Positions 7,853 to 16,760 are shown, counted from the first letter of the stretch. The stretch is DNA of 64,000 nucleotides from CAZDRX01 sp964508225 (GCA_964508225.1 CAZDRX010000003.1:21791-85790); one strand, 5' to 3'. Notes: generated by a model not told the origin, from the letters alone. Translations and numbers: made by a program.

Positions 7853-8524
7853 ATGGCAGATCTCCTGAATGCCCCCTTCATCATCGCCATCTTGGTCGCG
7901 CTCACGGTGCACGAGTGGGCGCACGCGCTCGTGGCCAACGCTCTCGGCGATCCCACCGCCAAAGAAGAGGGGAGACTCACACTCAACCCCGTTGCGCACC
8001 TCGATCCGGTCGGCACCCTGCTCTTCTTCCTCATTCACTTCGGCTGGGGCAAGCCCGTCCCCGTGGACTCCCGCAACTTCCGTCACCCTGTCCGTGACCG
8101 AGCCCTCACGGCGCTTGCGGGACCGGTCAGCAACCTCATCCTTGCCTTCATTGCGTTCGTTCTTCTCGCGGTCGTCGCGCCGCAGGTCATGCACGTCGCG
8201 TCCGCCGAAGAGCTCCTCTTCACACACGGAGTGGGCAGCCGTCTCGCTGCATTCGGCGCGCAGATCCTTGCGAACCTCCTCTTCCTCAATCTCGGGCTCA
8301 TGGCCTTCAACCTGCTTCCCATCGCTCCGCTCGACGGTTCCAAGATCATCGAGCCGCTCATTCCGGAACGCTACCATCTCGAGTACGCGTGGTTTCTGCA
8401 GAACGGCCCCTACATCCTCATCGCCATTCTCCTCGTGGAGAGACTCCTCAATGTTCCGATCCTCCTCACGTGGATCAGTGTCATCATGGACGGCGTGCTC
8501 AGAGCGATGGCGGCGATCGTGTAG
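7853..8524 (+). CDS. Site-2-protease-like M50 zinc metallopeptidase
   Basis: A 223-residue membrane protease of the small M50 type (FtsH-independent rhomboid-unrelated fold). The zinc motif HEWAH sits in the first membrane segment, followed by NPVAHLDPVGTLLFF, the LAGPVSN loop and the second signature NLLPIAPLDGSK, whose Asp is the third zinc ligand. Four to six membrane spans are predicted. Such proteins cleave membrane-embedded substrates, but no substrate gene is adjacent. The ATG at 7853 follows TACCCT by 7 nt; an upstream in-frame start would place the promoter inside the gene. It is divergent from msrB and is followed by a convergent tRNA-Thr. Confidence 0.9.
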   Translation: MADLLNAPFIIAILVALTVHEWAHALVANALGDPTAKEEGRLTLNPVAHLDPVGTLLFFLIHFGWGKPVPVDSRNFRHPVRDRALTALAGPVSNLILAFIAFVLLAVVAPQVMHVASAEELLFTHGVGSRLAAFGAQILANLLFLNLGLMAFNLLPIAPLDGSKIIEPLIPERYHLEYAWFLQNGPYILIAILLVERLLNVPILLTWISVIMDGVLRAMAAIV

Positions 8525-8555
8525 GAAGAGTGTTCCATGCACTCGTATTACAAAC

Positions 8556-8630
8556 TGGAGCCGTTGACGGGGATTGAACCCGTGACCCCGTCCTTACCAT
8601 GGACGTGCTCTACCACTGAGCTACAACGGC
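8556..8630 (-). tRNA. tRNA-Thr (anticodon GGT), CCA encoded
   Basis: Minus strand, 75 nt. Acceptor GCCGTTG pairs with CAACGGC, then U73 and CCA. D stem GCTC/GAGC; anticodon stem CGTCC/GGACG with loop ATGGTAA, anticodon GGT; T arm ACGGG/CCCGT with loop TTCAATC. Confidence 0.96.
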
Positions 8631-8691
8631 TTACTTCTTTGATTTATACGGCTCGATAGCCAACGGATTTTGGTTGCGGAGGCTCCAAAAG

Positions 8692-9102
8692 TCAATTCTC
8701 GAGGCTCACGGACTCGAGCCAGGACTGCGGCTCCTCTCCCTTCAACCCGCGCAGAGCGTTCTTGAGTGTGTGGAGGCAGAGCAGCGCGCACTTGAGGCGG
8801 CGCGGACCTACGGGCACGCCGAGGTATTCCAGAATTTCTTCCTTCGTCGTCCCCTCCGCGTCGGCAACGGTTTCACCGATGAGTTCCTCTGAGAGGAGCG
8901 ACATCGCCGCCTGACTGATGGCGCAGCCTTCGCCACGCCATGCGAGATCGGTGATCACGCCATCCTCCACCGTGAGCTCGAGCGTCAGATCATCGCCGCA
9001 ACTCGCGTTCTCCTCGCGCCGTGAGACGGTCGGACGCTGCAGATGCCCCGCATGACGCGGGTTCTTGTAGTGGTCGAGGATGTTCTCGGCGTAGAGATCC
9101 AT
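8692..9102 (-). CDS. sufU: Iron-sulfur cluster scaffold / sulfur acceptor SufU
   Basis: A 136-residue NifU-N/IscU-fold protein. It accepts sulfur from SufS for Fe-S cluster assembly. Conserved cysteines occur at C35 (NASCGDD), C60 (GEGCAIS) and C105 (RRLKCALL), with an extra C109. The start MDLYAENILDHYKNPRHAG is typical of the SufU group of Gram-positive and related bacteria. It lies 3 nt after the sufS stop, so it is cotranscribed. No sufB, sufC or sufD is visible in the window. Confidence 0.94.
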   Translation of the reverse strand: MDLYAENILDHYKNPRHAGHLQRPTVSRREENASCGDDLTLELTVEDGVITDLAWRGEGCAISQAAMSLLSEELIGETVADAEGTTKEEILEYLGVPVGPRRLKCALLCLHTLKNALRGLKGEEPQSWLESVSLEN

Positions 9103-9105
9103 GGA

Positions 9106-10320
9106 TTATTTCGTGAGGAGTTTCTGCGCTGCCTTGATTTCACTGACTGAGCGGTCGATCTCATCTTTCGTGTTGTACGCGGCGACGCTCATGCGTGCGG
9201 AGGCCTGGATCTTCAGGTGTTCATGGAGCGGCTGCGTGCAGTGATGCCCCGCGCGGATGCACACGCCCCGCCTGCCCAGCACTTCCGCGAGATCGTGGGG
9301 ATGGACGCCCTTCACCGTGAAGCTGACGCATCCTTTTCTCTTCTGCGGGTTCTGTGTGCCGAGGATCGTGAGTCCGTCGATCGCCGCGAGTGCTGCTGTG
9401 GCATGGGCGATCAGCGCGTCTTCATGCGCGAAGATCTTCTCCATACCCGTCTCCTGCATCCACCGGATCGCGGCGGCCAGACCGAGGATCTGCGTCACCG
9501 GCATCGAACCTGCCTCGAACTTCCGCGGAAGTTCCGCACAGGTGAATCCCTTCCGCGTGACCGTGCCGATCATGTCGCCGCCGCCGAGGAATGCGGGCAT
9601 CCGGTCGAGCAGCTCCTTCTTTCCGTAGAGCACACCGACGCCCGTAGGGCCGTAGAGTTTGTGCCCGGAGAAGACGAGGAAGTCGCAGCCGATCTTCGTG
9701 ACGTCGACTTTCGTGTGCGCGACGAGCTGCGCGGCGTCGATGAGCGTGACGGCACCGTGTTCATGCGCCATCGTTGATACCTTCGTGATGTCCGGAGCTG
9801 ACCCGAGGACGTTACTCAGTCCCGTCATCGCCACGAGCTTCGTTTGTCCTTTCTTCAGAATTTTTTCAAGAGTGGAGAGATCGGGTTGGCCATCTGCATC
9901 GATGCCGATCCATTCGAGTACGATACCCTTTCTTTCCGCAAGCTGCTGCCATGGAACGATATTGCTGTGGTGTTCCATGACCGTGAGCGCGATACGGTCA
10001 CCGGCTTTCAGTGTATCGCCGAAACTCCGTGCCACGAGATTCACGCCCTCGGTCGCGTTCTTCGTGAAGATGATCTCGTGCGGAGCCGCGCCGATGAATC
10101 CCGCGACGGTTCTGCGCGCATCGTCGTACGCGAGCGTGGCTTTCTCGGCGAGCGGATACACCCCGCGGTTCACATTCGCCTTCGCTGCCGCCGCATCGTG
10201 CATCGCAGCCAATACTGCCTCGGGCATCTGGCAGGTCGCCGCGCTGTCCAGATACGCGACAGGATCTTTCTCGGAGAGAAAGGGGAACGCACGGCGGATG
10301 GAAGTCGGGTCGGGAGTCAT
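9106..10320 (-). CDS. sufS: Group II cysteine desulfurase SufS
   Basis: A 404-residue PLP enzyme that takes sulfur from cysteine and passes it to SufU. It shows the class V aminotransferase fold: FTKNATEGVNLVA, HHSNIVPWQQL, the PLP lysine in FSGHKLYGPTG, and the active-site cysteine in RAGHHCTQPLHEHL. Normal length. The ATG at 10320 was chosen; TATACT ends 9 nt upstream. It is the first gene of a sufS-sufU pair and is divergent from the large GT-C gene at 10388, the two -10 elements being about 40 nt apart. Confidence 0.95.
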   Translation of the reverse strand: MTPDPTSIRRAFPFLSEKDPVAYLDSAATCQMPEAVLAAMHDAAAAKANVNRGVYPLAEKATLAYDDARRTVAGFIGAAPHEIIFTKNATEGVNLVARSFGDTLKAGDRIALTVMEHHSNIVPWQQLAERKGIVLEWIGIDADGQPDLSTLEKILKKGQTKLVAMTGLSNVLGSAPDITKVSTMAHEHGAVTLIDAAQLVAHTKVDVTKIGCDFLVFSGHKLYGPTGVGVLYGKKELLDRMPAFLGGGDMIGTVTRKGFTCAELPRKFEAGSMPVTQILGLAAAIRWMQETGMEKIFAHEDALIAHATAALAAIDGLTILGTQNPQKRKGCVSFTVKGVHPHDLAEVLGRRGVCIRAGHHCTQPLHEHLKIQASARMSVAAYNTKDEIDRSVSEIKAAQKLLTK

Positions 10321-10329
10321 GAGAGAGCC

Positions 10330-10335
10330 AGTATA
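10330..10335 (-). promoter_or_regulatory. sufS: -10 element of sufS
   Basis: TATACT on the minus strand, 9 nt before the sufS ATG. Confidence 0.65.
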
Positions 10336-10374
10336 TCAGCCTTATTTTCTGTCGTTGCCGCGTTCTGTTTCCTG

Positions 10375-10380
10375 TACTCT
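10375..10380 (+). promoter_or_regulatory. -10 element of the large GT-C gene
   Basis: TACTCT ends 7 nt before ATG 10388. Confidence 0.6.
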
Positions 10381-10387
10381 ATGCCCC

Positions 10388-13309
10388 ATGAATCAGCGCA
10401 CCATCGTCATTCTCAGTTTCGCTCTCTTTGTCTGTGCCCTCCTCTGGGGAGGATTCAGTCTCATCATCTATCTCGGAATCCCGATTCATCAGCTCGTGTA
10501 TTCCACGCCCGATGATGTCCACACGTGGGATCTGGCCTGCGGTACGGCGTCGACGAACACGGTCTTCTTCTGTCGCGGTGCGGCGGTCATCATTCCGTTC
10601 CTCGTCGCCACGTTCAAGATGGCGAGCCCGTTCTTCAGTTATGTCGTCATCTCCGCGCTCGTGCTCGCGATGATTCTCCTCTATCAGGGATACAAGACCG
10701 GTTACTTCAGCTTGAAGACCGAGTGGAGAGTGGCCGCGATCATCGGGGTCTTCGTCGCATCGGTGTGGCTGCTCGGCACCACGTTCTCCATGGGGACGAT
10801 GTACAACTGGAACACGCCGGACAACGCCCGTCTCACGAATGTGGACGGCACGAAGCTCCTTCCGCCGTTCCGCCGCTTCTTCGAGCCCACCGCGCAGGTG
10901 TATCAGGGCGCGGGGGATCAGGCGCTCACCGAACTGCAGGCCAACTATCACGATCTCCTCGACCGCGGATGCCTCTCGGATACCGGCATCATGACCCAGA
11001 ACGGAGCGCGGCTCTACGACCTCAGTTTCTGGTGCATGCAGCAGAGTCTCTTCTCGCGCGTCGGCATGCAGATCCTCATGGTGGCGCTCTTCCTCTTCAA
11101 TCTGCTCATCCTCGGCAGCTTCCTCCTTACGACGGTGCTCCGTCTGAAGAGTGCGCGCCTGTCCGTTCTCATGCTTCTCTCCATCGGTACCGGAGCACTC
11201 GCGTGGGTCGCGATCATCTGGGCGCTCGCGATCACGAGCCAGCTCCACAGCACGATTGTCAGAATCCTCTTCTTCGGCATGCCGCTGCTTCTCCTGCCGC
11301 AGACGATCCGTTGGCTCAAAGCCGCGTGGGAACAGAAAGTCGAGATCGAATTCTCTCTCAAGAACTGGCATCTCTACCTCGTCTGGTTCCTCATCACCTA
11401 CGTCGCGCTCAACTTCCTCAATGTCGTGCGCCCCTTTCCGATCGGCTGGGATGACCTTGGAAGCTACCTGAACCGTCCGAAGCTCCTCGCGAGCTACGGT
11501 TCGTTCATTCCGTCCATGGGACAGTTCCAGTGGGAGTACATCACCTCGCTCGGGTTCGTCCTCTTCGGATACGACAGCTGGATCGGCTCGACACTCGCGA
11601 TGGAAATCAACTGGAGCGCGGGGCTCATCGCCGTACTCGCCGTGTACCTCATCGGTCGCCTGTACTTCGGCAAGCGTGGCGGAGTCATCGCCGCCATGAT
11701 GTACTACTTCCTCCCGATGACGGGGCATTTCTCGTTCGCGGATATGAAGATCGACAATGCGTCCTTCTTCACCACCGCACTCGGCGTTCTTGCGGTCATG
11801 GTCTTCCTCTTCCCGCCGTCGACCGTCACTGAGGAAGGGGATGACAGCCATCCCGACAGAAAGCTCCTCCTCGTGGCCGGTCTCCTTGCGGGTTTCAGTT
11901 TTGCGATCAAGCCTACGGGCGTTCTCGGCATCCTCATGATGCTGACACTTCTCACCGGTGCGGAACTCGGTGCATGGGGATGTGCAGGAGCGGTGCTCAT
12001 CGGTTTCGCCATTCTCCAGAAATTCGGTGCCATCGATGTCGTCTCCTTCTCCAGCCGTGCGATGCTCGGCTTCACCTTGCCGGCGTTCGCTGCCTTCATC
12101 GTGACACTCCTCCCCGGTCTCGGATTCCTCGGCTACGCCGCGTACCTGAAGCGTCTGACGATCCGCACGTACGCCACGTACCTCGGACTCTTCGTGGCGG
12201 GACTCGCCATCGCGACGACACCGTGGATGACCTACAACTTCCTCCACGCCGACTTCGTGAACACGAGCACCATCCTTACGGCGCAGGACACGACCGCTCC
12301 GCAGGTGTTCTACGGAGAGGCCGACGGCAAGGGCACGCTCGCGCTCCATCCGAATCAGCCTGTGCGCTGGCTCCCCGACGAGCTCATGCTCGATCCCAAG
12401 ACTCCCGCCTGCAACTCCTCCGCGCGCACCGAAGAGCTCGACCGCTATTGGGGCTTCGATAAGGGCATCTCGCACTATCTCACGCTTCAGTGGCGTCAGG
12501 TGATGAACCTGGATACCTTCGGCTACTACGTCACATTCGCGCCGGCGCTCCTGCTCTTCCCGCTGCTCCTCCTCCTTCCGTACTTCTGGTCGCCGCGCGG
12601 CAGGTGGCTTCGCCTACTCTTCGTCGCCACATGCGTCTTCCTCGTGCAGTGGGCGATCGTGGCCAACGGCATCGCGTGGTACGGCATTGGTATGTTCCTC
12701 GGGCTTGCCATCGCGATGGAAGCCTTCATCGCCCGTGCACCGGACAATCCGAACCGCCTCCTCATGAGCTTCCTCATCGCCATGAGCATCATCATCTGTC
12801 TTACGAACCGCCTATGGCAGTTCGACACGCAGAAGAACATCTTCGAGTACTCGCTCGGCAAGATTACCGCTCCGGCACTCCGCGAGGTGACGATTCCGGA
12901 CTACGACAATATCCGGGAGAGTGTGGTCAGCCGTCACGAAACGATGCCGGATACGCCCTACACGTATCGTATCGGCACGTTCATCTCGTACTTCATCCCG
13001 CGGAATCGCGAAATCTTCCCGCTCGCCGATCATCAGATGAACTTCTTCAGCTGTCTGAATCAGGAGCAGGATCACGTGCTCACGCTCAAGCGTCTCCACG
13101 CGCTCGGCTTCAACTCCATCATCTTCGACACGAACACGCACACGATCGAGAAAGATCCGAACGGTTCGCTGCATCAGAAGGTCGCCAAGTTCCTTGATTT
13201 CGCCAACGATCCGGCGGTCAACCTCGAGATCGTGATCAACGATCCGGGTAATGGCATCGCGTACATCCTGCTCCCCGATGCATCAGGATCGACACTGCCG
13301 GTGAAGTAG
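10388..13309 (+). CDS. Very large GT-C family membrane glycosyltransferase
   Basis: A 973-residue protein with about 15-20 hydrophobic segments. The frame stays open far upstream into antisense of sufS, but the real start is almost certainly ATG 10388 (MNQRTIVILSFALF), 7 nt after TACTCT. The GT-C core lies at about 430-560: RPFPIGWDDLGSYLNRPKLL (acidic loop), FGYDSWIGSTLAMEINW, then IYxxGRLYFGKRGGVIAAMMYY-like spans. A soluble C-terminal region (about 860-973) ends the protein. It likely uses a polyprenyl-linked sugar to modify an exported glycan or protein; the acceptor is unknown. It is roughly 1.5-2 times the usual length of PMT-like enzymes. Confidence 0.75.
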   Translation: MNQRTIVILSFALFVCALLWGGFSLIIYLGIPIHQLVYSTPDDVHTWDLACGTASTNTVFFCRGAAVIIPFLVATFKMASPFFSYVVISALVLAMILLYQGYKTGYFSLKTEWRVAAIIGVFVASVWLLGTTFSMGTMYNWNTPDNARLTNVDGTKLLPPFRRFFEPTAQVYQGAGDQALTELQANYHDLLDRGCLSDTGIMTQNGARLYDLSFWCMQQSLFSRVGMQILMVALFLFNLLILGSFLLTTVLRLKSARLSVLMLLSIGTGALAWVAIIWALAITSQLHSTIVRILFFGMPLLLLPQTIRWLKAAWEQKVEIEFSLKNWHLYLVWFLITYVALNFLNVVRPFPIGWDDLGSYLNRPKLLASYGSFIPSMGQFQWEYITSLGFVLFGYDSWIGSTLAMEINWSAGLIAVLAVYLIGRLYFGKRGGVIAAMMYYFLPMTGHFSFADMKIDNASFFTTALGVLAVMVFLFPPSTVTEEGDDSHPDRKLLLVAGLLAGFSFAIKPTGVLGILMMLTLLTGAELGAWGCAGAVLIGFAILQKFGAIDVVSFSSRAMLGFTLPAFAAFIVTLLPGLGFLGYAAYLKRLTIRTYATYLGLFVAGLAIATTPWMTYNFLHADFVNTSTILTAQDTTAPQVFYGEADGKGTLALHPNQPVRWLPDELMLDPKTPACNSSARTEELDRYWGFDKGISHYLTLQWRQVMNLDTFGYYVTFAPALLLFPLLLLLPYFWSPRGRWLRLLFVATCVFLVQWAIVANGIAWYGIGMFLGLAIAMEAFIARAPDNPNRLLMSFLIAMSIIICLTNRLWQFDTQKNIFEYSLGKITAPALREVTIPDYDNIRESVVSRHETMPDTPYTYRIGTFISYFIPRNREIFPLADHQMNFFSCLNQEQDHVLTLKRLHALGFNSIIFDTNTHTIEKDPNGSLHQKVAKFLDFANDPAVNLEIVINDPGNGIAYILLPDASGSTLPVK

Positions 13310-13329
13310 TCCTGCATTTCCGGAGATGT

Positions 13330-13356
13330 GCGGGAGCAAATCTCCCGTACTTTTCC
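13330..13356 (+). terminator. Probable terminator after the large GT-C gene
   Basis: Stem CGGGAG (13331-13336)/CTCCCG (13342-13347), loop CAAAT, followed by TACTTTTCC. Confidence 0.5.
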
Positions 13357-13385
13357 GATTCTCTGCAAGCGAGCGGCTTTTCCGC

Positions 13386-13391
13386 TAGTCT
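13386..13391 (+). promoter_or_regulatory. -10 element of the GT2/DUF2304 operon
   Basis: TAGTCT ends 7 nt before ATG 13399. Confidence 0.6.
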
Positions 13392-13398
13392 ATGGGCA

Positions 13399-14067
13399 AT
13401 GAAGGTTGCAGCCGTCATTCCGGCCTACAATGAAGCCACGCGCGTGGGTGCCGTCGTGCGCGGGGCGAAGCAGTACGTCGATGATGTCTTCGTCATCGTG
13501 GACGGATCGACCGATACCACGGCCGAGGTTGCGCTGAGCGAAGGTGCGCGCGTCATCATCCATCCGGAGAACTGCGGTGCAGGCGCCGCCACCATGACCG
13601 GTCTCACGGCGGTGCGGAATCTCGGATACGACGTGGCGGTCACGCTCGATGCCGACGGTCAGCACGCCACGGCGGATATTCCGCGTCTCCTCGAGACACT
13701 CCGGACGTCGAACGCCGACCTCGTGATCGCCAACCGCTTCGGCCGCCGCAATAACATCCCGCACATCCGGAGAGTGGCCAACTTCATCGGTAACGGCGTC
13801 ACGTTCGTCGTCACCGGCATCTGGCTCCCCGACACGCAGTGCGGGTTCAAGGCGTTCGGCACACAGGCTCTCCGCGAGATCGACCTCAAGATGTCCGGTT
13901 TCGAATTCTGCACCGAGATCATCCGGGAGGCCGCCAGACACCGCTGGAAAGTGATCTCCGTGCCCTCCAAAGTGGTATACTCCGAATACACGCTGGCCAA
14001 GGGTCAGTCGTTCGCGAGCGGTCTCCAGACTGCCGCCAAGATTCTCCTCCGCACCTTCCTCCGATGA
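13399..14067 (+). CDS. GT2 polyprenyl-phosphate sugar synthase (DPM1-like)
   Basis: A 222-residue GT-A fold enzyme: VIPAYNEATRVGAVV, IVDGSTDTT, GAGAATMTGL, TLDADGQHATADIPRLL, and NRFGRRNNIP followed by DTQCGFKAF. This is the dolichyl/undecaprenyl-phosphate mannose or glucose synthase type without C-terminal membrane spans. It should load a sugar onto a polyprenyl phosphate that the GT-C enzymes then use. Its stop overlaps the start of the DUF2304 gene (ATGA). That pairing is common and suggests the small membrane protein anchors or partners the synthase. Confidence 0.87.
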   Translation: MKVAAVIPAYNEATRVGAVVRGAKQYVDDVFVIVDGSTDTTAEVALSEGARVIIHPENCGAGAATMTGLTAVRNLGYDVAVTLDADGQHATADIPRLLETLRTSNADLVIANRFGRRNNIPHIRRVANFIGNGVTFVVTGIWLPDTQCGFKAFGTQALREIDLKMSGFEFCTEIIREAARHRWKVISVPSKVVYSEYTLAKGQSFASGLQTAAKILLRTFLR

Positions 14068-14435
14068 TCCAGTTCGAATTCACCCCCTATCAGGTTGTCG
14101 TTCCGCTCTTCAGCTTCCTCATGGTGGCGTACGCGTGGAACTTGGTCGTCCGTCAGAAGAAGACGATCTGGGAAGGCGGACTCTGGACGATCTTCTGGTC
14201 GGCGATCGCGTACATCTCGCTCGTGCCGAGCAGTCTCCAGTACTTGAGTTCCATCACGGGTATCAAGAAGAACGAGAATGCCGCGACGATCACGGCCATC
14301 GGTGTGCTCTTCTTCATGATGTTCTACTTCATCATCCGTCTCGAGGAGATGGAGCAGCGCCTCACGAAGATTGTCCGTGACAAAGCCCTCAAGGATGCCG
14401 GTGCCAGTGCTCCGGAGGCGCAAAAGAGGCTTTAA
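14064..14435 (+). CDS. DUF2304 membrane protein
   Basis: A 123-residue protein with three hydrophobic segments, then a charged C-terminal helix (RLEEMEQRLTKIVRDKALKD). The order (short N-terminus, YAWNLVVRQKKTIWEGGLW, a second span, FMMFYFIIRLEEMEQ) is the DUF2304 pattern. Family members usually sit next to a GT2 synthase, as here. The ATG at 14064 overlaps the preceding stop by ATGA, so translation is probably coupled. Its role is unproven; a membrane partner of the synthase is likely. Confidence 0.85.
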   Translation: MIQFEFTPYQVVVPLFSFLMVAYAWNLVVRQKKTIWEGGLWTIFWSAIAYISLVPSSLQYLSSITGIKKNENAATITAIGVLFFMMFYFIIRLEEMEQRLTKIVRDKALKDAGASAPEAQKRL

Positions 14436-14453
14436 AAGGGCTTCAGAATGGCA

Positions 14454-14459
14454 TAGAAT
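14454..14459 (+). promoter_or_regulatory. -10 element of the GT4 pair
   Basis: TAGAAT ends 8 nt before ATG 14468. Confidence 0.55.
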
Positions 14460-14467
14460 GGCCGTCT

Positions 14468-15604
14468 ATGGATACTTCGATGCCCCAGAAATCCATTCTT
14501 CTCATCAGTCCATACTGGAAAGAGGACCATCGTTGGATGGTCAGTACGGTGAAACTTGCCGAGCTCTGGCAGCGGCTGGGGTATCGCGTGGATGTTCTTT
14601 GCATGGGCGACAGCGCAAAGTACGGAGCAGTCGAAAAAATTTCCGACACACTTGCGGTACACCGCGTGAAGGATCACTTCATTCCCGATCCGTGGAATTA
14701 CGGCATCGCGTTCGGATTCTCGGGCAGAGCCGCTGCGCTCGCGCACACCCTGAAGCCCGATGTCATCGTCGTGAACAAGGTGCTCTTCTGGAGTTCGATT
14801 GCTCTCCTGCGTCTCCGTCTCGCGGGTCACAAGGTGCTCCTCATCACCGACGCGCTCGTCGGCATCACGTGGTGGCCGAGAGGGAAGCTTGGGCAGATCT
14901 GCGCGGCTATCTACGCGTGGACGCTCGGGTGGATCATCCTGAAAGCCGCCACGAAGGTGATCTTCTTCCATCCGCAGCAGGAAGCCATTCTCCGGTGTCT
15001 CGGCATTGCCGGAAAATCCTCGGTGATCCCGACCGGCATCGATCCCGCACCGTTCGCCCTGCCGCACACCGAGCGCCCGGCACCGGTCGTCACCTACATC
15101 GGACGCATGGAATCCGTGAAGGGCGCGGACGATTTCGTCGTGGCGGCGCTCATGGTGAAAGACGTGCATCCGGATCTCACGATTCAGGCTGTCGGCTGGA
15201 CGAAGCCGGATCATCCGCTCGTGCAGGAATTCGGATCACGCGTTACCTTCACAGGACTCCGTCACGACATCGCGGAGATTCTCCGCGGTACCGACATCTT
15301 CGTGCTCCCGAGTTACTCGGAGGGACTCAGCAACGCTCTCATGGAGGCGATGGCATCGGGGTGTGCATGCATCGCATCGGACGTCGGAGGAAACAGGTTC
15401 CTCATCCAGAGCGGCAGTACCGGATTCCTCTTCCCCGCGGGGGACAGGGAGGCGCTTGCCGCCCATATCCGTCGTCTTCTCGAAGATCCCGTGAAGCGCA
15501 GAAACCTTGGAGAACAGGCCAGAAAGCGCATTCTGGAGGTTTTCAGCTGGGACAAAGTCGGGAAGCAGTATGATGAATACTTCCGCCACTGGATTCCCTC
15601 ATGA
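14468..15604 (+). CDS. GT4-family glycosyltransferase
   Basis: A 378-residue GT-B fold enzyme with N-terminal acceptor domain and C-terminal nucleotide-sugar domain. Motifs: VIPTGIDPAPFALP, VVTYIGRMESVKGADDFV, GRTDI-like IFVLPSYSEGLSNALMEAMASG and FLFPAGDREALAAHI. The EX7E-type signature (SEGLSNALMEA) is intact. It probably extends a lipid-linked glycan in the cytoplasm. Its TGA overlaps the next ATG (ATGA), making a two-gene GT4 operon behind TAGAAT. The exact sugar cannot be read from sequence. Confidence 0.87.
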   Translation: MDTSMPQKSILLISPYWKEDHRWMVSTVKLAELWQRLGYRVDVLCMGDSAKYGAVEKISDTLAVHRVKDHFIPDPWNYGIAFGFSGRAAALAHTLKPDVIVVNKVLFWSSIALLRLRLAGHKVLLITDALVGITWWPRGKLGQICAAIYAWTLGWIILKAATKVIFFHPQQEAILRCLGIAGKSSVIPTGIDPAPFALPHTERPAPVVTYIGRMESVKGADDFVVAALMVKDVHPDLTIQAVGWTKPDHPLVQEFGSRVTFTGLRHDIAEILRGTDIFVLPSYSEGLSNALMEAMASGCACIASDVGGNRFLIQSGSTGFLFPAGDREALAAHIRRLLEDPVKRRNLGEQARKRILEVFSWDKVGKQYDEYFRHWIPS

Positions 15605-16665
15605 AGAAGATCCGCCTCGTCATCCTCTCGGCATTTCTCTCGCCTTACAGGAGCGGTGCGGAGGCGATGGTCGAGGAAGTCTCCGTGCGTCTTCCCGAGG
15701 AATTCGATGTGACGATCGTCACCGGCCGATACTCACGGAAGCTTCCGACGCGAAGCACCCTCGGCGGACGCGTGCAGGTGATCCGTGTGGGTCTCGGCTT
15801 GCCCATCGACAAGTGGTTGTACCCGCTCCTTGCACCGATGCAGCTCGGGAAGCTTCATCCCGACATCATCCACGCGGTACTCGAGACGTTCGCGGGACTC
15901 GCGCTCTTCTTCTGCCGCTGCCGTGCGAAGAAAATTCTCACACTCCAGACGACGAACCGGACGTTCCTCAAGAAGATGATCGTGCATTACCCTGACCGCG
16001 TGACCGCGATCAGTGAGGAGCTTGCACGGACTCCCACTTCCCTTGCCCGAAAAGACGTGGTCGTCATCCCGAACGGCATCGACCTCACCGGCATCCGCGA
16101 AGCGACGGAGTTCCATGCCAAGGACTCGGGGCGCGTGCTCTTCGTCGGACGGCTCGAGCCGATGAAAGGCGTCGACACGCTTCTCCATGCATTCGCAAAA
16201 GCGATCAAAGGACTCGATCCCTCGGTGCATCTGCGCATCGTCGGTTCCGGATCGGAGGAAAAGAATCTGAAGAAGCTCGCCGCCGATCTGGAGATCGATC
16301 ACCGTGTGACATTCACAGGCAGGGTCTCGGGCAAGGCGCTCTTCGATGAGTATGCAAAGGCGGAAATTTTCTGCGGACTCTCGCGGAGTGAGGCACTCGG
16401 CAATGTCTTCCTCGAATCGCAGGCTGCGGGGTGCGCGCTCCTCGCGACGAACACCGGAGGCATCCCCGAAATCGTGAAGGACGGCGAGACAGGCCTCCTC
16501 GTTCCGGCCGATGATCCGGAGGCTGCGGCTGCCGAACTCCGCCATCTCCTCACCGACCCCTCGCTGCGTGCGAGATTGTCGAATGCGGCGCGCAAACTAG
16601 CGGAAAACTACGGTTGGGATGGGGTAGCGAGGCGGTACAGTGAAGAATTGACGAAACTTAAATAA
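15601..16665 (+). CDS. GT4-family glycosyltransferase
   Basis: A 354-residue GT-B enzyme: SAFLSPYRSGAEAMVEEVS, VTAISEEL, VVVIPNGIDLTGI, VLFVGRLEPMKGVDTLLHAF and SRSEALGNVFLESQAAG, followed by the usual DPEAAAAELRHLL. It is translationally coupled to the preceding GT4 by ATGA and probably acts on the same glycan. Its final codons contain the TTGACG of the downstream promoter, so the next gene is independently transcribed. Confidence 0.87.
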   Translation: MKKIRLVILSAFLSPYRSGAEAMVEEVSVRLPEEFDVTIVTGRYSRKLPTRSTLGGRVQVIRVGLGLPIDKWLYPLLAPMQLGKLHPDIIHAVLETFAGLALFFCRCRAKKILTLQTTNRTFLKKMIVHYPDRVTAISEELARTPTSLARKDVVVIPNGIDLTGIREATEFHAKDSGRVLFVGRLEPMKGVDTLLHAFAKAIKGLDPSVHLRIVGSGSEEKNLKKLAADLEIDHRVTFTGRVSGKALFDEYAKAEIFCGLSRSEALGNVFLESQAAGCALLATNTGGIPEIVKDGETGLLVPADDPEAAAAELRHLLTDPSLRARLSNAARKLAENYGWDGVARRYSEELTKLK

Positions 16666-16676
16666 AATGGTATTTT
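16648..16676 (+). promoter_or_regulatory. Conventional promoter of the VanX-like gene
   Basis: TTGACG (16648-16653), exactly 17 nt, TATTTT (16671-16676). Transcription should begin near 16683 and leave a leader of about 78 nt, unlike the near-leaderless neighbours. Confidence 0.6.
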
Positions 16677-16681
16677 CATCA

Positions 16682-16753
16682 TTGGCTCTTTTCACATCAT
16701 CGGTGTTGAAAAGTGAAGCCAAAACCCGTGTGTACGCGTTTTTGAGAAGGAGG
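16682..16753 (+). promoter_or_regulatory. Structured 5' leader with strong ribosome binding site
   Basis: A long hairpin forms from TTGGCT (16682-16687) plus CTTTTCA (16688-16694) against TGAAAAG (16707-16713) and AGCCAA (16717-16722), with a 3-base bulge. AAAAC (16721-16725) could then pair with GTTTT (16738-16742), a weak terminator-like stem. AAGGAGG (16747-16753) lies 7 nt before the ATG. It may be a cis-regulatory leader, class unknown. Confidence 0.45.
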
Positions 16754-16760
16754 CTCTTCA

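Noticed and set aside
8527..8544. Possible terminator between the M50 gene and tRNA-Thr
   Set aside because: Only a 5-bp stem (GAGTG/CACTC) without a clear T run on either strand.
9659..10387. N-terminal extension of the large GT-C protein by 243 codons
   Set aside because: The extension is antisense to sufS; ATG 10388 has a -10 exactly 7 nt upstream and begins a normal first membrane span.
10379..12475. 698-codon open frame on the minus strand
   Set aside because: Antisense of the large GT-C gene; charged low-complexity product with no recognisable domain.
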